Source: Nostoc sp. CHAB 5834 (GTDB taxonomy: Bacteria > Cyanobacteriota > Cyanobacteriia > Cyanobacteriales > Nostocaceae). Taken from it: 64,000 bases of DNA. Below are positions 1 to 9,138 of the stretch, one piece after another (position 1 is the stretch's first letter; each line of letters begins with the position of its first letter). Made by a program: the position numbers and the translations under genes. The stretch is from the NCBI GenBank assembly GCA_020829485.1, contig JAIVFU010000018.1:1-64000 (forward strand). The letters run 5' to 3'. The notes under the pieces are model-generated. The model was given only the letters and a program-made list of their open reading frames with translations, ran no database searches and was not told the DNA's origin.

Positions 1-207
1 CTTTTTTCCGTGGTCTCGATTGGTTTTTCGGCTCTGAGTCATGGCTAGTCACAATCGCTCAATCACTTGTCTATACTGAGTTTTACACGATTTTTGACTA
101 CTGCAAATACTACCCTTGACAATTTCCTCTTTTCCTTAACTTGTCACCAATGATTATAGTATATTATCTTGCATGTAGTTTAATGAGACAAATAATACAA
201 AATAATC

Positions 208-909
208 ATGAGCAATAAAGTTAGCATTTTGATAGTAGCAGTATTGCTTGCAAATTCTATAGCCCTAAAGCCTTCGACTGCGACGGAAAAAAATCCTGCT
301 TTGCTTGCTAATAATATTAGCTTTATAGCTCCAGAGCAAATTAAAATAGCACAAGCTATAGAACCTAGAGTTATTAAGCTTCGTCTAGCAGATTCTGGTG
401 TTTCAGTAGGAAGTGTCTTGTCTTGGGGATTTGCTGGTTTGATTCAAAAAAGATCAACTGATTGGGTACGTTTAGAAATAAGTGATAATCAAGTAAAAGT
501 CGTACATACTACAAGAACAACTAATTGGTTAACTCAGGCTTCTAAATGGTGGGATCATCCTGTCAGAAAAATTGCTTTTAAACCAGATTCTTGTAAAATC
601 GATAACGTGTCAAATCAAGGTGGCTCAGATATAGAAACCCAATTACGAGACATAAAAAAGCTATACGATTCTAAACTAATAACTGAGCAACAGTATCAAG
701 AATTGCAGCGTAAAGTTATTAATCAAATAAATACAACACCAAACCAACCTACCACCAGCAATTCTGAATGTATTTTATTAGGAGAAAATGCGATAGTAAA
801 ACTGAAAGATATGACTTTATTAACTAAAGGAGAATTTAAAATTGAATATTTAGAGGGCAATGAATGGAAATATGCAGCTTTTAGAGTACCAGAAAAAGAA
901 TATCGCTAG
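208..909 (+). CDS. Secreted protein with SHOCT-like segment
   Basis: 233 residues, function not recognised. Residues 1-25 form a hydrophobic stretch ending in KPSTA, which looks like a signal peptide. Residues 141-171 contain LRDIKKLYDSKLITEQQYQ, which fits the short SHOCT helix pair (seen), a module found in many unrelated bacterial proteins and thought to mediate oligomerisation (family knowledge). The flanking regions are beta-rich and contain two single cysteines (KPDSCK and SECIL) that could form a disulfide after export. It stands alone, followed by a long AT-rich gap. The start is the first ATG after the AT-rich leader. Confidence 0.7.
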   Translation: MSNKVSILIVAVLLANSIALKPSTATEKNPALLANNISFIAPEQIKIAQAIEPRVIKLRLADSGVSVGSVLSWGFAGLIQKRSTDWVRLEISDNQVKVVHTTRTTNWLTQASKWWDHPVRKIAFKPDSCKIDNVSNQGGSDIETQLRDIKKLYDSKLITEQQYQELQRKVINQINTTPNQPTTSNSECILLGENAIVKLKDMTLLTKGEFKIEYLEGNEWKYAAFRVPEKEYR

Positions 910-1441
910 TACAGCACGGCGGAAATAAACATACCATTTAAAATGTCGCAAAAGCTTGGAATACAATTCTTTTGACTTTTGACTTGCGGTACTAGCGCCT
1001 TGCATTCAAAATTAATAATCCTTACATTAGACATCTCCAGAAATTAATTATACGTTACCTGAAAACCTTGTAGAGACGTTGCATTGCAACGTCTCTACAT
1101 TCATTTTCACCAGATGTCTATTGATATGGTGCGTTATCTAAAGGCGTAACGCACACTATGAAACATAATTTTTATATTTTGTTTAATCCACATTATTTAA
1201 AAATAATATAGGACTATAATTTGATTTCTGAAAAATCTCTGTTAAACTCGAAAAGCGTGATTCCATATTCACTATTCCCCGCCTATCACGCTCCGCGAAC
1301 GCCAACGCGCACCACATAGAGAATTTCAAAAATCAAATATGATTCCTATATATAGGTAATTAGCAATTAATCTCTCTTAAAGAGTGAATTTAAAGCTAAT
1401 ATTAAGTACAGATTAATTTTTACTGGCAAATAAATAGTCCA
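910..1441. other. Gene-free stretch with one miniature element
   Basis: No convincing gene. It contains the 91-bp inverted-repeat element at 1029-1119 and a palindrome-rich segment near 1285-1310 (gcgaacgccaacgcgc) resembling dispersed Nostoc repeats. The remainder is AT-rich. Confidence 0.5.
1029..1119. repeat. 91-bp MITE-like element, family A copy 1
   Basis: The ends are AGACATCT and AGATGTCT, and ATT lies on both outer sides, consistent with a 3-bp target duplication. The core is a perfect palindrome arm GTAGAGACGTTGCA facing TGCAACGTCTCTAC. The same 91-bp element lies in inverse orientation at 4434-4524, and a truncated relative is at 33575. It has no coding capacity and is probably mobilised in trans (inference). 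Confidence 0.8.
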
Positions 1442-1687
1442 TCAATTTGGAGAACAATTAGGACAGAAATTAGGACTAAATTTACAGAATTGGCTGCCTG
1501 TCACTGCATAAGCTGTACAATAAGGAAAACTGGTAAGTTCAATTTTAGTTGCTTGTAATTTGGAACCATCGGGCAACGCTTCAGTAAGTTTGCTTTTATC
1601 AGCCAGAAGGATAGCTAAAAGCTTGGGCAACGCCATGCAAGAAGCAATGTTGAGCAGCGTTAGCAGTATAGCGTCTATCAAATTCAT
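1442..1687 (-). CDS. Small cysteine-rich hypothetical protein
   Basis: 81 residues, not recognised. A strong AGGAGA ribosome site lies nine bases before the ATG, which is the main support for a real gene. Residues 1-30 are hydrophobic (a helix or weak signal anchor). The C-terminal half holds four cysteines, the last three in FCKFSPNFCPNC, which could bind metal or form disulfides. No neighbours share its strand. It may be a lineage-specific orphan or a chance reading frame. Confidence 0.45.
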   Translation of the reverse strand: MNLIDAILLTLLNIASCMALPKLLAILLADKSKLTEALPDGSKLQATKIELTSFPYCTAYAVTGSQFCKFSPNFCPNCSPN

Positions 1688-1708
1688 AGGTAATCATCTC
1701 CTGTGAAA

Positions 1709-1737
1709 CGTAGGCGTAGCCCGTCGTAGACATCGCT
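1709..1737. repeat. Short dispersed repeat (GGCGTAGCCCG type)
   Basis: The core GGCGTAGCCCGTCGTAGAC followed by ATCGC matches a short dispersed repeat typical of Nostoc genomes. A related copy occurs at 29514-29540 and a degenerate one near 33675. It sits just upstream of the small gene ending at 1687, outside the coding region. Confidence 0.5.
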
Positions 1738-1933
1738 GTTATTAGCTGCAAACACAATCATTGCTTGCAGTCTATGTAAATTAACTTTAACATAAATTTT
1801 TGTGAATATAAACGTGGAATTCCTGGAATTATCATACACAGAGGAGAATGTGGATAATAAGGAAGGTTATTGTAGCGTAATAACAAAATAAGCTAAGAAT
1901 TACGATTAGTTTACGATATTTAGGTAAGGTGTT

Positions 1934-3910
1934 ATGTCAAAAACCCAAACCGCGTCTTCTTTCTTATCTAACATTAGTCAACAAGAACGCGAGGCATTAA
2001 AGCGGTTGGTAGATTACACAAATGTGGAATCGCTGCCAGAAATTTGGCCTTTGGCATCTCGGCGATTTGGTGATGTTGTCGCCCTCCGCAACCCTCATGC
2101 TAAACCAGAAGTAGCGATTACTTATACCCAGTTGGCAGAGCAAATACGACTGTTTGCTGCTGGGTTACAGGCGTTGGGAGTGAAGGTAGGCGATCGCATT
2201 TCCTTAATTTCTGACAACAGTCCTCGCTGGTTTATTGCCGATCAAGGCATAATGACTGCTGGAGCCGTTGATGCGGTGCGTAGCTCTCAAGCCGAAAAAG
2301 AAGAACTTTTGTTTATCATCGCTAATAGTGGCAGTACGGCAATAATAGTAGAGGATTTAAAAACACTTAAAAAACTGCAAGATCGCCTCAAAGATTTATC
2401 AATTCAGGTGGTAATATTACTTTCGGATGAAGCACCACCGACAGATGAAACCCTAAAGGTGCTGAATTTTGCCCAGTTGATCGAAATTGGGAAAAATCAT
2501 AATTTTGTGCCAGTCAAGCAAAATCGTGATGCTCTAGCAACCTTAATTTACACCTCTGGCACCACAGGTAAACCCAAGGGTGTAATGCTGTCTTATAGTA
2601 ACTTGATGCACCAAGTGACAACCTTTGGCACAGTATTGCAACCAAACGCTGGCGATATGGTTCTCAGTATCCTGCCTTCCTGGCACAGTTATGAACGAAC
2701 TGTTGAATATTACCTACTATCTCAAGGTTGCACGCAAGTTTATACCAACTTGCGCTCTGTGAAAGCAGATTTGAGACAATTTAAACCCAACTACATGGTG
2801 GGTGTACCCCGCCTGTGGGAATCGATTTATGAAGGAGTGCAAAAGCAGTTCCGTGAGCAACCAGCCAAAAAGCAACGCTTAATTAATTTTTTATTAAGCA
2901 ATAGCGAGAAATATATCAAAGCGCGGCGAGTTGCTCAAGGATTGGATTTAAATAATCTTCATGCTTCAGCCGTCGAACGATTAGCAGCTAAGATCCAAGC
3001 ATCTGCTTTATTACCCCTCCATGCCTTGGGAGAACGACTGGTTTATGCCAAAGTGCGAGAAGCCACAGGAGGACAAGTTAAGCAGATGATTAGCGGCGGT
3101 GGTGCGCTTCCAAGACACATAGATAACTTCTTTGAAATTATTGGTGTGCAGATTTTGCAAGGTTATGGCTTGACAGAAACTTCTCCTGTTACCCATGTCC
3201 GTCGTCCTTGGCGGAATTTAATTGGCGCATCAGGGCAACCACTCCCAGCTACAGAAGCTAAAATCGTAGATCCTGAGACAAAAGCGCCTTTACCAGTAGA
3301 ACAGCGAGGCTTAGTATTGTTGAGGGGGCCGCAGATTATGCAAGGCTATTACCAAAATCCCGAAGCGACAGCGAAAGCAATTGATGCTGAAGGTTGGTTT
3401 GATAGCGGCGATTTGGGTTGGCTAACACCACAAGACGACTTGGTGCTAACTGGCAGAGCAAAGGATACGATTGTATTGACTAACGGGGAAAACATCGAGC
3501 CACAGCCGATCGAAGATGTGTGTTTGCGATCGCCATACATCGATCAAATTATGCTCGTCGGGCAAGATCAGCGCAGCCTGGGAGCCTTAATTGTCCCCAA
3601 TGTCGAAGCCCTAGAAAAATGGGCAGCAAGTCAAAATCTGACACTGGATACGCAGAATGATTCGGTTGCTTCTTTACCTAGTCAAAAAATTGACTTGGAG
3701 AGTAGAATGATCCAGGATTTATTTCGGCAAGAATTGAATCGGGAAGTGCAAAATCGTCCAGGTTATCGGCCGGATGACCGCATTGGAACGTTTAAACTGA
3801 TTCTGGAACCGTTTTCCATCGAAAATGGCTTGATGACACAAACACTAAAAGTTCGCCGACACGTCGTTACGGAACGCTATCACGATATTATTGACGGCAT
3901 GTTTGCCTGA
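1934..3910 (+). CDS. aas: Long-chain acyl-CoA/acyl-ACP synthetase (AMP-forming)
   Basis: 658 residues, the normal length for the cyanobacterial enzyme. It activates free fatty acids through an acyl-adenylate so that they can be reloaded on ACP or CoA (family knowledge). The AMP-binding signature YTSGTTGKPKGVML is at about residue 206, followed by GYGLTETSPV, GWFDSGDLGWL and LTGRAKDTIVLTNGENIEP, in the correct order. The gene is followed after 42 bp by a YlqD-type gene on the same strand, so the two may be cotranscribed. Whether CoA or ACP is the acceptor cannot be read from sequence; cyanobacterial orthologues act mainly as acyl-ACP synthetases. Confidence 0.92.
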   Translation: MSKTQTASSFLSNISQQEREALKRLVDYTNVESLPEIWPLASRRFGDVVALRNPHAKPEVAITYTQLAEQIRLFAAGLQALGVKVGDRISLISDNSPRWFIADQGIMTAGAVDAVRSSQAEKEELLFIIANSGSTAIIVEDLKTLKKLQDRLKDLSIQVVILLSDEAPPTDETLKVLNFAQLIEIGKNHNFVPVKQNRDALATLIYTSGTTGKPKGVMLSYSNLMHQVTTFGTVLQPNAGDMVLSILPSWHSYERTVEYYLLSQGCTQVYTNLRSVKADLRQFKPNYMVGVPRLWESIYEGVQKQFREQPAKKQRLINFLLSNSEKYIKARRVAQGLDLNNLHASAVERLAAKIQASALLPLHALGERLVYAKVREATGGQVKQMISGGGALPRHIDNFFEIIGVQILQGYGLTETSPVTHVRRPWRNLIGASGQPLPATEAKIVDPETKAPLPVEQRGLVLLRGPQIMQGYYQNPEATAKAIDAEGWFDSGDLGWLTPQDDLVLTGRAKDTIVLTNGENIEPQPIEDVCLRSPYIDQIMLVGQDQRSLGALIVPNVEALEKWAASQNLTLDTQNDSVASLPSQKIDLESRMIQDLFRQELNREVQNRPGYRPDDRIGTFKLILEPFSIENGLMTQTLKVRRHVVTERYHDIIDGMFA

Positions 3911-3952
3911 TGATTTTACCTCCCAACTAGTAAGAGTGAACGTGAAATATTT

Positions 3953-4402
3953 ATGGATGTCTCCAAATCTAACTTGCTCCTGAAACGCGTCGTTAACGTC
4001 AAAGTTATTGTGACTCCCCTCTGGAAAGAGGAAGTACAACAGCAGTTGCAAACGCAAATCAATCAACTCGATCAGCAACTGCAACAGCTAGACGTAGAAG
4101 GACAAAGAGCGATCGCGGCAATTCAAAAGCAGAGTCTGCAACCACCAGGCCCCCAGACTCTTCAACAAATTGACAATATCCAACTCCAAGTCAATCAAAA
4201 GAAAAGTGAATTTCTAGAGCAGAAAAATCAATTGCTGCAAAACCTCCAGCAAGTGCAGTTTCTTCAGCAAGATCAAGAAGTCAACCAATTCCAAATGGAA
4301 GGCTTTTTCCGGGTAGAGATCGGTGATAACCTGATTAGTAAAATGCAGGTAGAAATCGTCTTGCGCGATGGCGTTGTCGAAGAAATTCGCGGCGACATTT
4401 AA
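3953..4402 (+). CDS. YlqD family protein
   Basis: 149 residues. The N-terminus NLLLKRVVNVKVIVTPLWKEE and the following long glutamine-rich coiled coil (about residues 25-105, many QLQQ and LQQ steps) are typical of YlqD proteins, whose role is unknown. The C-terminal region FFRVEIGDNLISKM plus a short beta segment is the conserved end of the family. It begins 42 bp after the acyl-ACP synthetase gene on the same strand, so it is likely in that operon. A family-A MITE inserts 31 bp after its stop. Confidence 0.8.
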   Translation: MDVSKSNLLLKRVVNVKVIVTPLWKEEVQQQLQTQINQLDQQLQQLDVEGQRAIAAIQKQSLQPPGPQTLQQIDNIQLQVNQKKSEFLEQKNQLLQNLQQVQFLQQDQEVNQFQMEGFFRVEIGDNLISKMQVEIVLRDGVVEEIRGDI

Positions 4403-4433
4403 ATTTGTAATTTGTCATTTGTCCTTTGTCATT

Positions 4434-4524
4434 AGACATCTGGTGAAAATGAATGTAGAGACGTTGCAATGCAACGTCTCTACAAGGGTTTAAGGTAACG
4501 CATAATTAATTTCTGGAGATGTCT
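4434..4524. repeat. 91-bp MITE-like element, family A copy 2
   Basis: Reverse-oriented copy of the element at 1029-1119 with the same 91-bp length, AGACATCT/AGATGTCT ends, ATT on both outer sides and the GTAGAGACGTTGCA palindrome. It is placed between the convergent genes ending at 4402 and 4552. Confidence 0.8.
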
Positions 4525-4551
4525 ATTTGTTTTATGACTAATGACCAATGA

Positions 4552-5073
4552 CTAATTACAGATGTGATTTAACTTTGTTTGGGAGTGGCTTCCAGCCCAA
4601 CATTCCACCTGGGAGCCAGCCCAAACAATTTGCCAGACTGGAGGTGAGCTAATAAAAAGCGATCGCCCAAAAGTAGTCATCTCAACTCGATATTTAATAC
4701 CAACTGAATCATCACCCCCCTTGATTTGCGTAATCGTCACAAGGGACTGATTTCGTTGTGGATAAGCTACCTCTACCTTTCGCGTTGCTCCCACTGCTCC
4801 TATGTCGTCAAAGGCATTCAGGGCGAGGGTAGCAGGATCGCTACCTTGGAGAGATGAGTTGAGCTTTTCTAAAGGTATGGTTTTAAAATTTGAACGCTCT
4901 GGGTATGCCACAACCTCTTGAGACTGATGTATTGCTCTCACCTGCTGGGTTTGTGCATCACTAGTCTCAACAATCGGTGCAGATGGCTGTCCCTGGATAA
5001 TATAAACTCCAGCGCCAGCAGTCGCAAAGATACTTAGTATCACAATCAAAAAGAATTTCAACTTTGCCGACAT
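4552..5073 (-). CDS. Membrane-anchored or exported hypothetical protein
   Basis: About 173 residues from the ATG at 5073 (MSAKLKFFLIVI); a TTG seven codons earlier is the alternative. Residues 4-28 form a hydrophobic anchor or signal sequence. The rest contains VEVAYPQRNQSLVTITQ and a C-terminal part predicted to be beta-rich. It ends with WQIVWAGSQVECWAGSHSQ. Short exported proteins of this style are common in cyanobacteria, but I do not recognise the family. It is convergent with the YlqD gene and has no operon partner. Confidence 0.65.
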   Translation of the reverse strand: MSAKLKFFLIVILSIFATAGAGVYIIQGQPSAPIVETSDAQTQQVRAIHQSQEVVAYPERSNFKTIPLEKLNSSLQGSDPATLALNAFDDIGAVGATRKVEVAYPQRNQSLVTITQIKGGDDSVGIKYRVEMTTFGRSLFISSPPVWQIVWAGSQVECWAGSHSQTKLNHICN

Positions 5074-5516
5074 AAAAGTAAACAGGAATTTCAAATAGGT
5101 TTATTACCAATTTTGAATTCTAGATTGAACTGTATCCTATATCCTCTACCTGTGAGAAGCTCCTGTATTTTAAGCAGTGGTTATGAGGAATATAAATAGC
5201 AATCCAATTTAATCTGTGAGAAACTCGTGATGGTTGTTTCAAGTCAACCACTAAAACGAGATCGAGATATTGGCTAACCATAGACGATAGCTCTGTATTA
5301 TAGACCTCTAATTCATATTTAGGTTCCTAGAAAGACGCGATTAATCACATCTGTACAAGAGTTAGGAGTTAGGAACTCCCCCCCCATTCCCCACTCCCCA
5401 CTCCCCACTCCCCAATTAAAATATAAAATCTCCAGTCCAAAACTCTCCCACCAAGATACAATTCGATCTGATAAAAGCTGTTAAAGTCCATAAACCATTG
5501 ATTCCCAAGCCACCCT
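5074..5516. other. Gene-free stretch upstream of pyruvate dehydrogenase E2
   Basis: AT-rich, with a heptanucleotide repeat run at about 5376-5415 (CCCCACT repeated). No ORF or RNA recognised. The E2 promoter should lie here but no box is distinctive. Confidence 0.5.
5376..5415. repeat. Heptanucleotide repeat (CCCCACT)n
   Basis: Tandem CCCCACT units, the STRR type of short tandem repeat known from filamentous cyanobacteria. Similar runs occur in at least eight other gaps of the window. Confidence 0.75.
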
Positions 5517-6818
5517 ATGAGCATTCACGAAGTATTTATGCCGGCGCTGAGTTCCACCATGACGGAAGGCAAAATCGTTTCCTGGGTGAAATCGCCAGGG
5601 GACAAAGTGGAAAAAGGCGAAACAGTGGTGGTTGTAGAGTCAGATAAGGCAGATATGGATGTAGAAACCTTTTATGAAGGCTTTCTTGCTCATATCATAG
5701 TTGAAGCTGGTGAAACTGCCCCGGTAGGATCTGCGATCGCCTTCATCGCTGAAACGGAAGCTGAAATTGAACAGGCGAAATCTCTTGCCAATTCCTCTGG
5801 CGCGGCTGCTACTACTACCTCTTCCCCTGAACCAGTCCCCGCCACAGCTTCAGCCGCAACACCTGCCTTAGCGTCTGAAAACGGGTCTAACCACAAAGAA
5901 GGAAGGCTTGTAGCTTCACCCCGTGCCCGCAAATTAGCTAAAGAACTCAAAGTTGATTTAACTACACTCCAAGGCAGTGGCCCCCACGGTCGCATTGTCG
6001 CCGAAGATGTAGAAGCATTGTCTAATAAAGGCAAGCAACCTGCACCTGCCCCAGTTGCCCCACCAGCACCCGTACCAACCAGCGCCCCAGTTGCACCCCC
6101 AGCACCTCGCACACCAGCACCCACGCCAGCAGTAGCGGCTGTTCCTGGTCAAATCGTGCCTCTAACTACCTTCCAAAATGCCGTAGTGCGGAACATGGTA
6201 GCTACCATATCCGTGCCCGTCTTCCGTGTCGGTTATACAATTACCACTGATGGGTTAGACAAACTTTATAAACAAATTAAATCCAAAGGCGTGACAATGA
6301 CAGCGCTACTGGCGAAAGCTGTAGCAGTGACATTGCAAAAACACCCATTGTTAAATGCTAGCTATTCAGACCAGGGTATTGTTTATCATTCTGATATCAA
6401 CATTTCTGTAGCTGTGGCGATGGATGATGGCGGATTAATTACACCTGTGCTGCAAAATGCAGACGCAGTGGATATATATTCTCTATCGCGTACTTGGAAG
6501 TCTTTGGTAGAACGTGCCAGGGCAAAACAACTACAGCCCCAAGAATACAACAGTGGTACTTTTACCCTGTCTAATTTGGGGATGTTTGGCGTAGATAAAT
6601 TTGATGCGATTTTACCGCCTGGACAAGGTTCAATTTTAGCGATCGGGGCATCCCGCGCGCAAGTGGTAGCAACACCTGACGGTTTATTTGGCGTGCGGCA
6701 ACAAATGCAAGTAAATATTACTTCTGACCACCGGATTATTTATGGTGCCCATGCTGCGGCGTTCTTGCAAGATTTAGCGAAATTGATTGAGACAAATCCT
6801 CAGTCTTTGACACTGTAG
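5517..6818 (+). CDS. pdhC: Pyruvate dehydrogenase E2 (dihydrolipoamide acetyltransferase)
   Basis: 433 residues. It transfers the acetyl group from the lipoyl arm to CoA in the pyruvate dehydrogenase complex. Domain order: lipoyl domain (residues 1-80, lipoylated lysine in VVVESDKADMDV), an Ala/Pro linker, a peripheral subunit-binding domain (VASPRARKLAKELKVD), a second very Ala/Pro-rich linker, and the catalytic domain. The active-site motif reads DHRIIYGA. The usual aspartate of HRxxDG is tyrosine here, a form I recall as normal in cyanobacterial and plastid E2. One lipoyl domain is usual. A possible terminator hairpin follows at 6843-6890. Confidence 0.93.
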   Translation: MSIHEVFMPALSSTMTEGKIVSWVKSPGDKVEKGETVVVVESDKADMDVETFYEGFLAHIIVEAGETAPVGSAIAFIAETEAEIEQAKSLANSSGAAATTTSSPEPVPATASAATPALASENGSNHKEGRLVASPRARKLAKELKVDLTTLQGSGPHGRIVAEDVEALSNKGKQPAPAPVAPPAPVPTSAPVAPPAPRTPAPTPAVAAVPGQIVPLTTFQNAVVRNMVATISVPVFRVGYTITTDGLDKLYKQIKSKGVTMTALLAKAVAVTLQKHPLLNASYSDQGIVYHSDINISVAVAMDDGGLITPVLQNADAVDIYSLSRTWKSLVERARAKQLQPQEYNSGTFTLSNLGMFGVDKFDAILPPGQGSILAIGASRAQVVATPDGLFGVRQQMQVNITSDHRIIYGAHAAAFLQDLAKLIETNPQSLTL

Positions 6819-6842
6819 TTTTGAAAAGACACCAAATTTAAA

Positions 6843-6890
6843 TGTTAGCGCTATCAGCGAGCAGCAGTTTTTCGTAGAGTAGCGCTAACA
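6843..6890 (+). terminator. Possible stem-loop after the E2 gene
   Basis: TGTTAGCGCTA pairs perfectly with TAGCGCTAACA across a 26-base loop. It lies 24 bp after the E2 stop. No strong T run follows, so it may be an RNA-stabilising hairpin rather than a terminator. Confidence 0.4.
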
Positions 6891-6980
6891 ACAAACAATA
6901 CTTAAACTTAAATTTTTGATGGACAAACTATGTAGTGATATAACCTCTATACATGAGTTTATGTCCAAACTGATATCAAA

Positions 6981-7330
6981 GTGACATACGACAACACCCT
7001 GAAATATCTGGTTGAGCAGTACTCAGAAGATTTTATCCGCTACTTACTCGCATCTGAGCCAACGGATATCCAGATTCTCAAAACAGAATTAAACCAAGAA
7101 CCAATTCGTGCCGATTCTGTAACCTTTTTACAAACTGCCAATCAAATACTGCATTTAGAGTTTCAAATATCAGCATCGACTCCACCCTTGCCACTGCGGA
7201 AATTAATTCTCAGTTACAATCTCGGTTGCAAGAGTTGTCCTTGGTTCAGTTAGAAAACTTAGGTGAAGTATTACTAGATTTTGCCAGTGAAGCTGATTTG
7301 ATGAATTGGCTAAATACAATAGAAAGCTAG
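6981..7330 (+). pseudogene. Decayed Rpn-type nuclease/transposase-like gene
   Basis: The first 66 or so codons (GTG start, TYDNTLKYLVEQYSEDFIRY ... ILHLEFQ) match the N-terminus of Rpn-family recombination-promoting nucleases. The frame then runs into a stop at 7253. In a different frame, 7165-7330 encodes LQELSLVQLENLGEVLLDF followed by ASEADLMNWL, the C-terminal DUF4351 helices of the same family. About two thirds of the middle is missing and the two ends are out of frame, so this is an internally deleted remnant. Such genes are multi-copy in Nostoc. Confidence 0.8.
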
Positions 7331-7546
7331 AGTTTGCTGTAGCTTTTGCATGATATTTTCGATTGCTAATCTGTTAAATAAATTGAAATAAACCGTCAAG
7401 CCATTAATTTATTTTCGCTAGCGCTAGCAGATGGCTCTATTTGTTCAGTCGATTCACTTAAAACAATCATTTCTTCCTCAGCGTACCTCAGCGTCCCTTT
7501 GCGTTAAAAAAAATAAAAAAGGTGGGCATTACCCACCCTACCTAAA
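7331..7546. other. Short gene-free stretch
   Basis: AT-rich sequence with a GCTAGCGCTAGC palindrome near 7418. No gene seen. rtcB converges into it. Confidence 0.4.
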
Positions 7547-8728
7547 TTATCCCTTCACACAAAGAACTTGCTTAATCGTCGCTACAACTTCAACCAAATC
7601 CGCTTGATTTTCCATAACTTGTTCTATCGGTTTATAAGCACCAGGAATTTCATCTAACACGCCCTCATCTTTCCGACATTCCACACCATTTGTTTGCTCT
7701 ATCAAATCATCCAGTGTATAGACATTTTTAGCCTTATTTCTAGACATCAAACGCCCTGCACCGTGAGAACAAGAACAAAAACTGTGGGCATTACCTTTAC
7801 CCTTAACGATGAAAGACTTTGCCCCCATCGAACCAGGAATAATCCCATAATCTTCAGTCTGGGCGCGGACTGCACCCTTACGAGTAACGTAAACATCCTC
7901 ATCAAAATGCACTTCTTTTTCGGCGTAATTGTGATGACAATTAACCTGCAATAAAGGTTTAGTTGCCTTCCCACCTGCTAAATGCTTCTCCACAATATGC
8001 TTAAAACGCGCCATCATCACATCGCGGTTGACACGCGCATAGTTTTGTGACCATTGCAAATCATGCCAATATGCTTGAAATTCTGGCGTACCAGCGACAA
8101 AGTGAGCTAAATCAGGGTCAGGTAATTTATTACCAGCCATTTTTGCTAATTCTCTGGCTGTATGAATATGACACTGGGCGAGTTTATTGCCGATGTTACG
8201 CGAACCAGAATGCAGCATCAGCCAAACTTGATTTTCTGTATCGAGGCACACTTCAATAAAATGGTTTCCTCCACCCAGAGAACCCATCTGTTTCATCGCT
8301 TTACTTTGGAGGTCTTGCACGCCGCGATGCAAGTCTTTAAAATATTCCCAGTGTTGCCAATTGCTAACAGATTTTTCAACGTCTTTGTTTTCGTTGAATC
8401 CAGTAGGAATTGCTGCTTCAATATCCAGGCGAATTTTCTTCAGTTTACCTTCGAGTTGTTCGGCGGTAAATGATGTTTTGATAGCGCTCATTCCGCAACC
8501 AATATCCACACCGACAGCTGCGGGTATAATTGCCTCTTTGGTTGCAATTACAGAACCCACTAAGGCACCTTTTCCTAAGTGAACATCTGGCATTAATGCG
8601 ACATGCTTAAACACAAATGGTAACGATGCTACATTCTTTGCCATCTTAGTTTCTTCTGGGCCCAAAGAGTGATTCGCCCAAGATAAAACGGGTGCTGGTG
8701 TGGTAATTTCTAATTTTTCGTAGGGCAT
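7547..8728 (-). CDS. rtcB: RNA-splicing ligase RtcB
   Basis: 393 residues. It joins RNA 2',3'-cyclic phosphate or 3'-phosphate ends to 5'-OH ends with GTP and Mn(II) (family knowledge). Metal and catalytic residues are visible in order: GVDIGCGM (Asp and Cys ligands), LGGGNHFIE, LHSGSRNIG, VNCHHNYAE, and CSHGAGR with the histidine that is guanylylated. The GSMGAKSFIVKGKG segment is also conserved. No archease or RtcA gene is adjacent. It is monocistronic, with a 410-bp gap upstream. Confidence 0.93.
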   Translation of the reverse strand: MPYEKLEITTPAPVLSWANHSLGPEETKMAKNVASLPFVFKHVALMPDVHLGKGALVGSVIATKEAIIPAAVGVDIGCGMSAIKTSFTAEQLEGKLKKIRLDIEAAIPTGFNENKDVEKSVSNWQHWEYFKDLHRGVQDLQSKAMKQMGSLGGGNHFIEVCLDTENQVWLMLHSGSRNIGNKLAQCHIHTARELAKMAGNKLPDPDLAHFVAGTPEFQAYWHDLQWSQNYARVNRDVMMARFKHIVEKHLAGGKATKPLLQVNCHHNYAEKEVHFDEDVYVTRKGAVRAQTEDYGIIPGSMGAKSFIVKGKGNAHSFCSCSHGAGRLMSRNKAKNVYTLDDLIEQTNGVECRKDEGVLDEIPGAYKPIEQVMENQADLVEVVATIKQVLCVKG

Positions 8729-9138
8729 AATTTTTTGTATTTTTGATTTTAAATTTTAGATTTTGGATTGGGTAGATTGTACTGATAATTATCTGTATGG
8801 TTCATAACCCATTATCTAGTACTTTTCCAAGGTTTGTAGTAAGCACTTAAGTGCTTAGAAAATAAGGACTAAAGTCTTTACTACGAACTTGCTTACCCAT
8901 CAATTTAAACTTGACATACTACTAATTAGTTGTAGCATTTTAAAAATTGTATTGTCTTTGATTTGGCTTGCTCAATTTTCGTGAATCTGAAGAACCACTA
9001 CTTGTAGTACAAATGTAGAAGATAAGATTACAAGTGTCAACCTAATACCACAGAGTGAAAGCAGATGTTTATCAAATGTATTAAAATTTGTAAAGAAAAT
9101 TACTCTGTTTAAATAACCTCTTAAAGTTCTGACAGAAT
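8729..9138. other. Gene-free stretch with hairpin repeat
   Basis: Divergent spacer between rtcB and the methyltransferase. It contains an imperfect inverted repeat at 8832-8888 (GTTTGTAGTAAG ... CTTTACTACGAAC) related to the perfect hairpin at 49057-49110. Confidence 0.5.
8832..8888. repeat. Imperfect hairpin repeat (GTAGTAAG type)
   Basis: Arms GTTTGTAGTAAG and CTTTACTACGAAC, with GGACTAAAGTC inside. Degenerate relative of the 24-bp-stem hairpin at 49057-49110, so a dispersed family. Confidence 0.5.

Noticed and set aside
1..42. Possible start of a minus-strand gene (MTQSRKTNRDHGKK) at the left edge
   Set aside because: Only 14 codons are in the window and no ribosome site is visible.
5690..6152. 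Long minus-strand frames across the E2 gene
   Set aside because: Ala/Pro-rich shadow frames of a GC-rich linker; the plus-strand E2 is clear.
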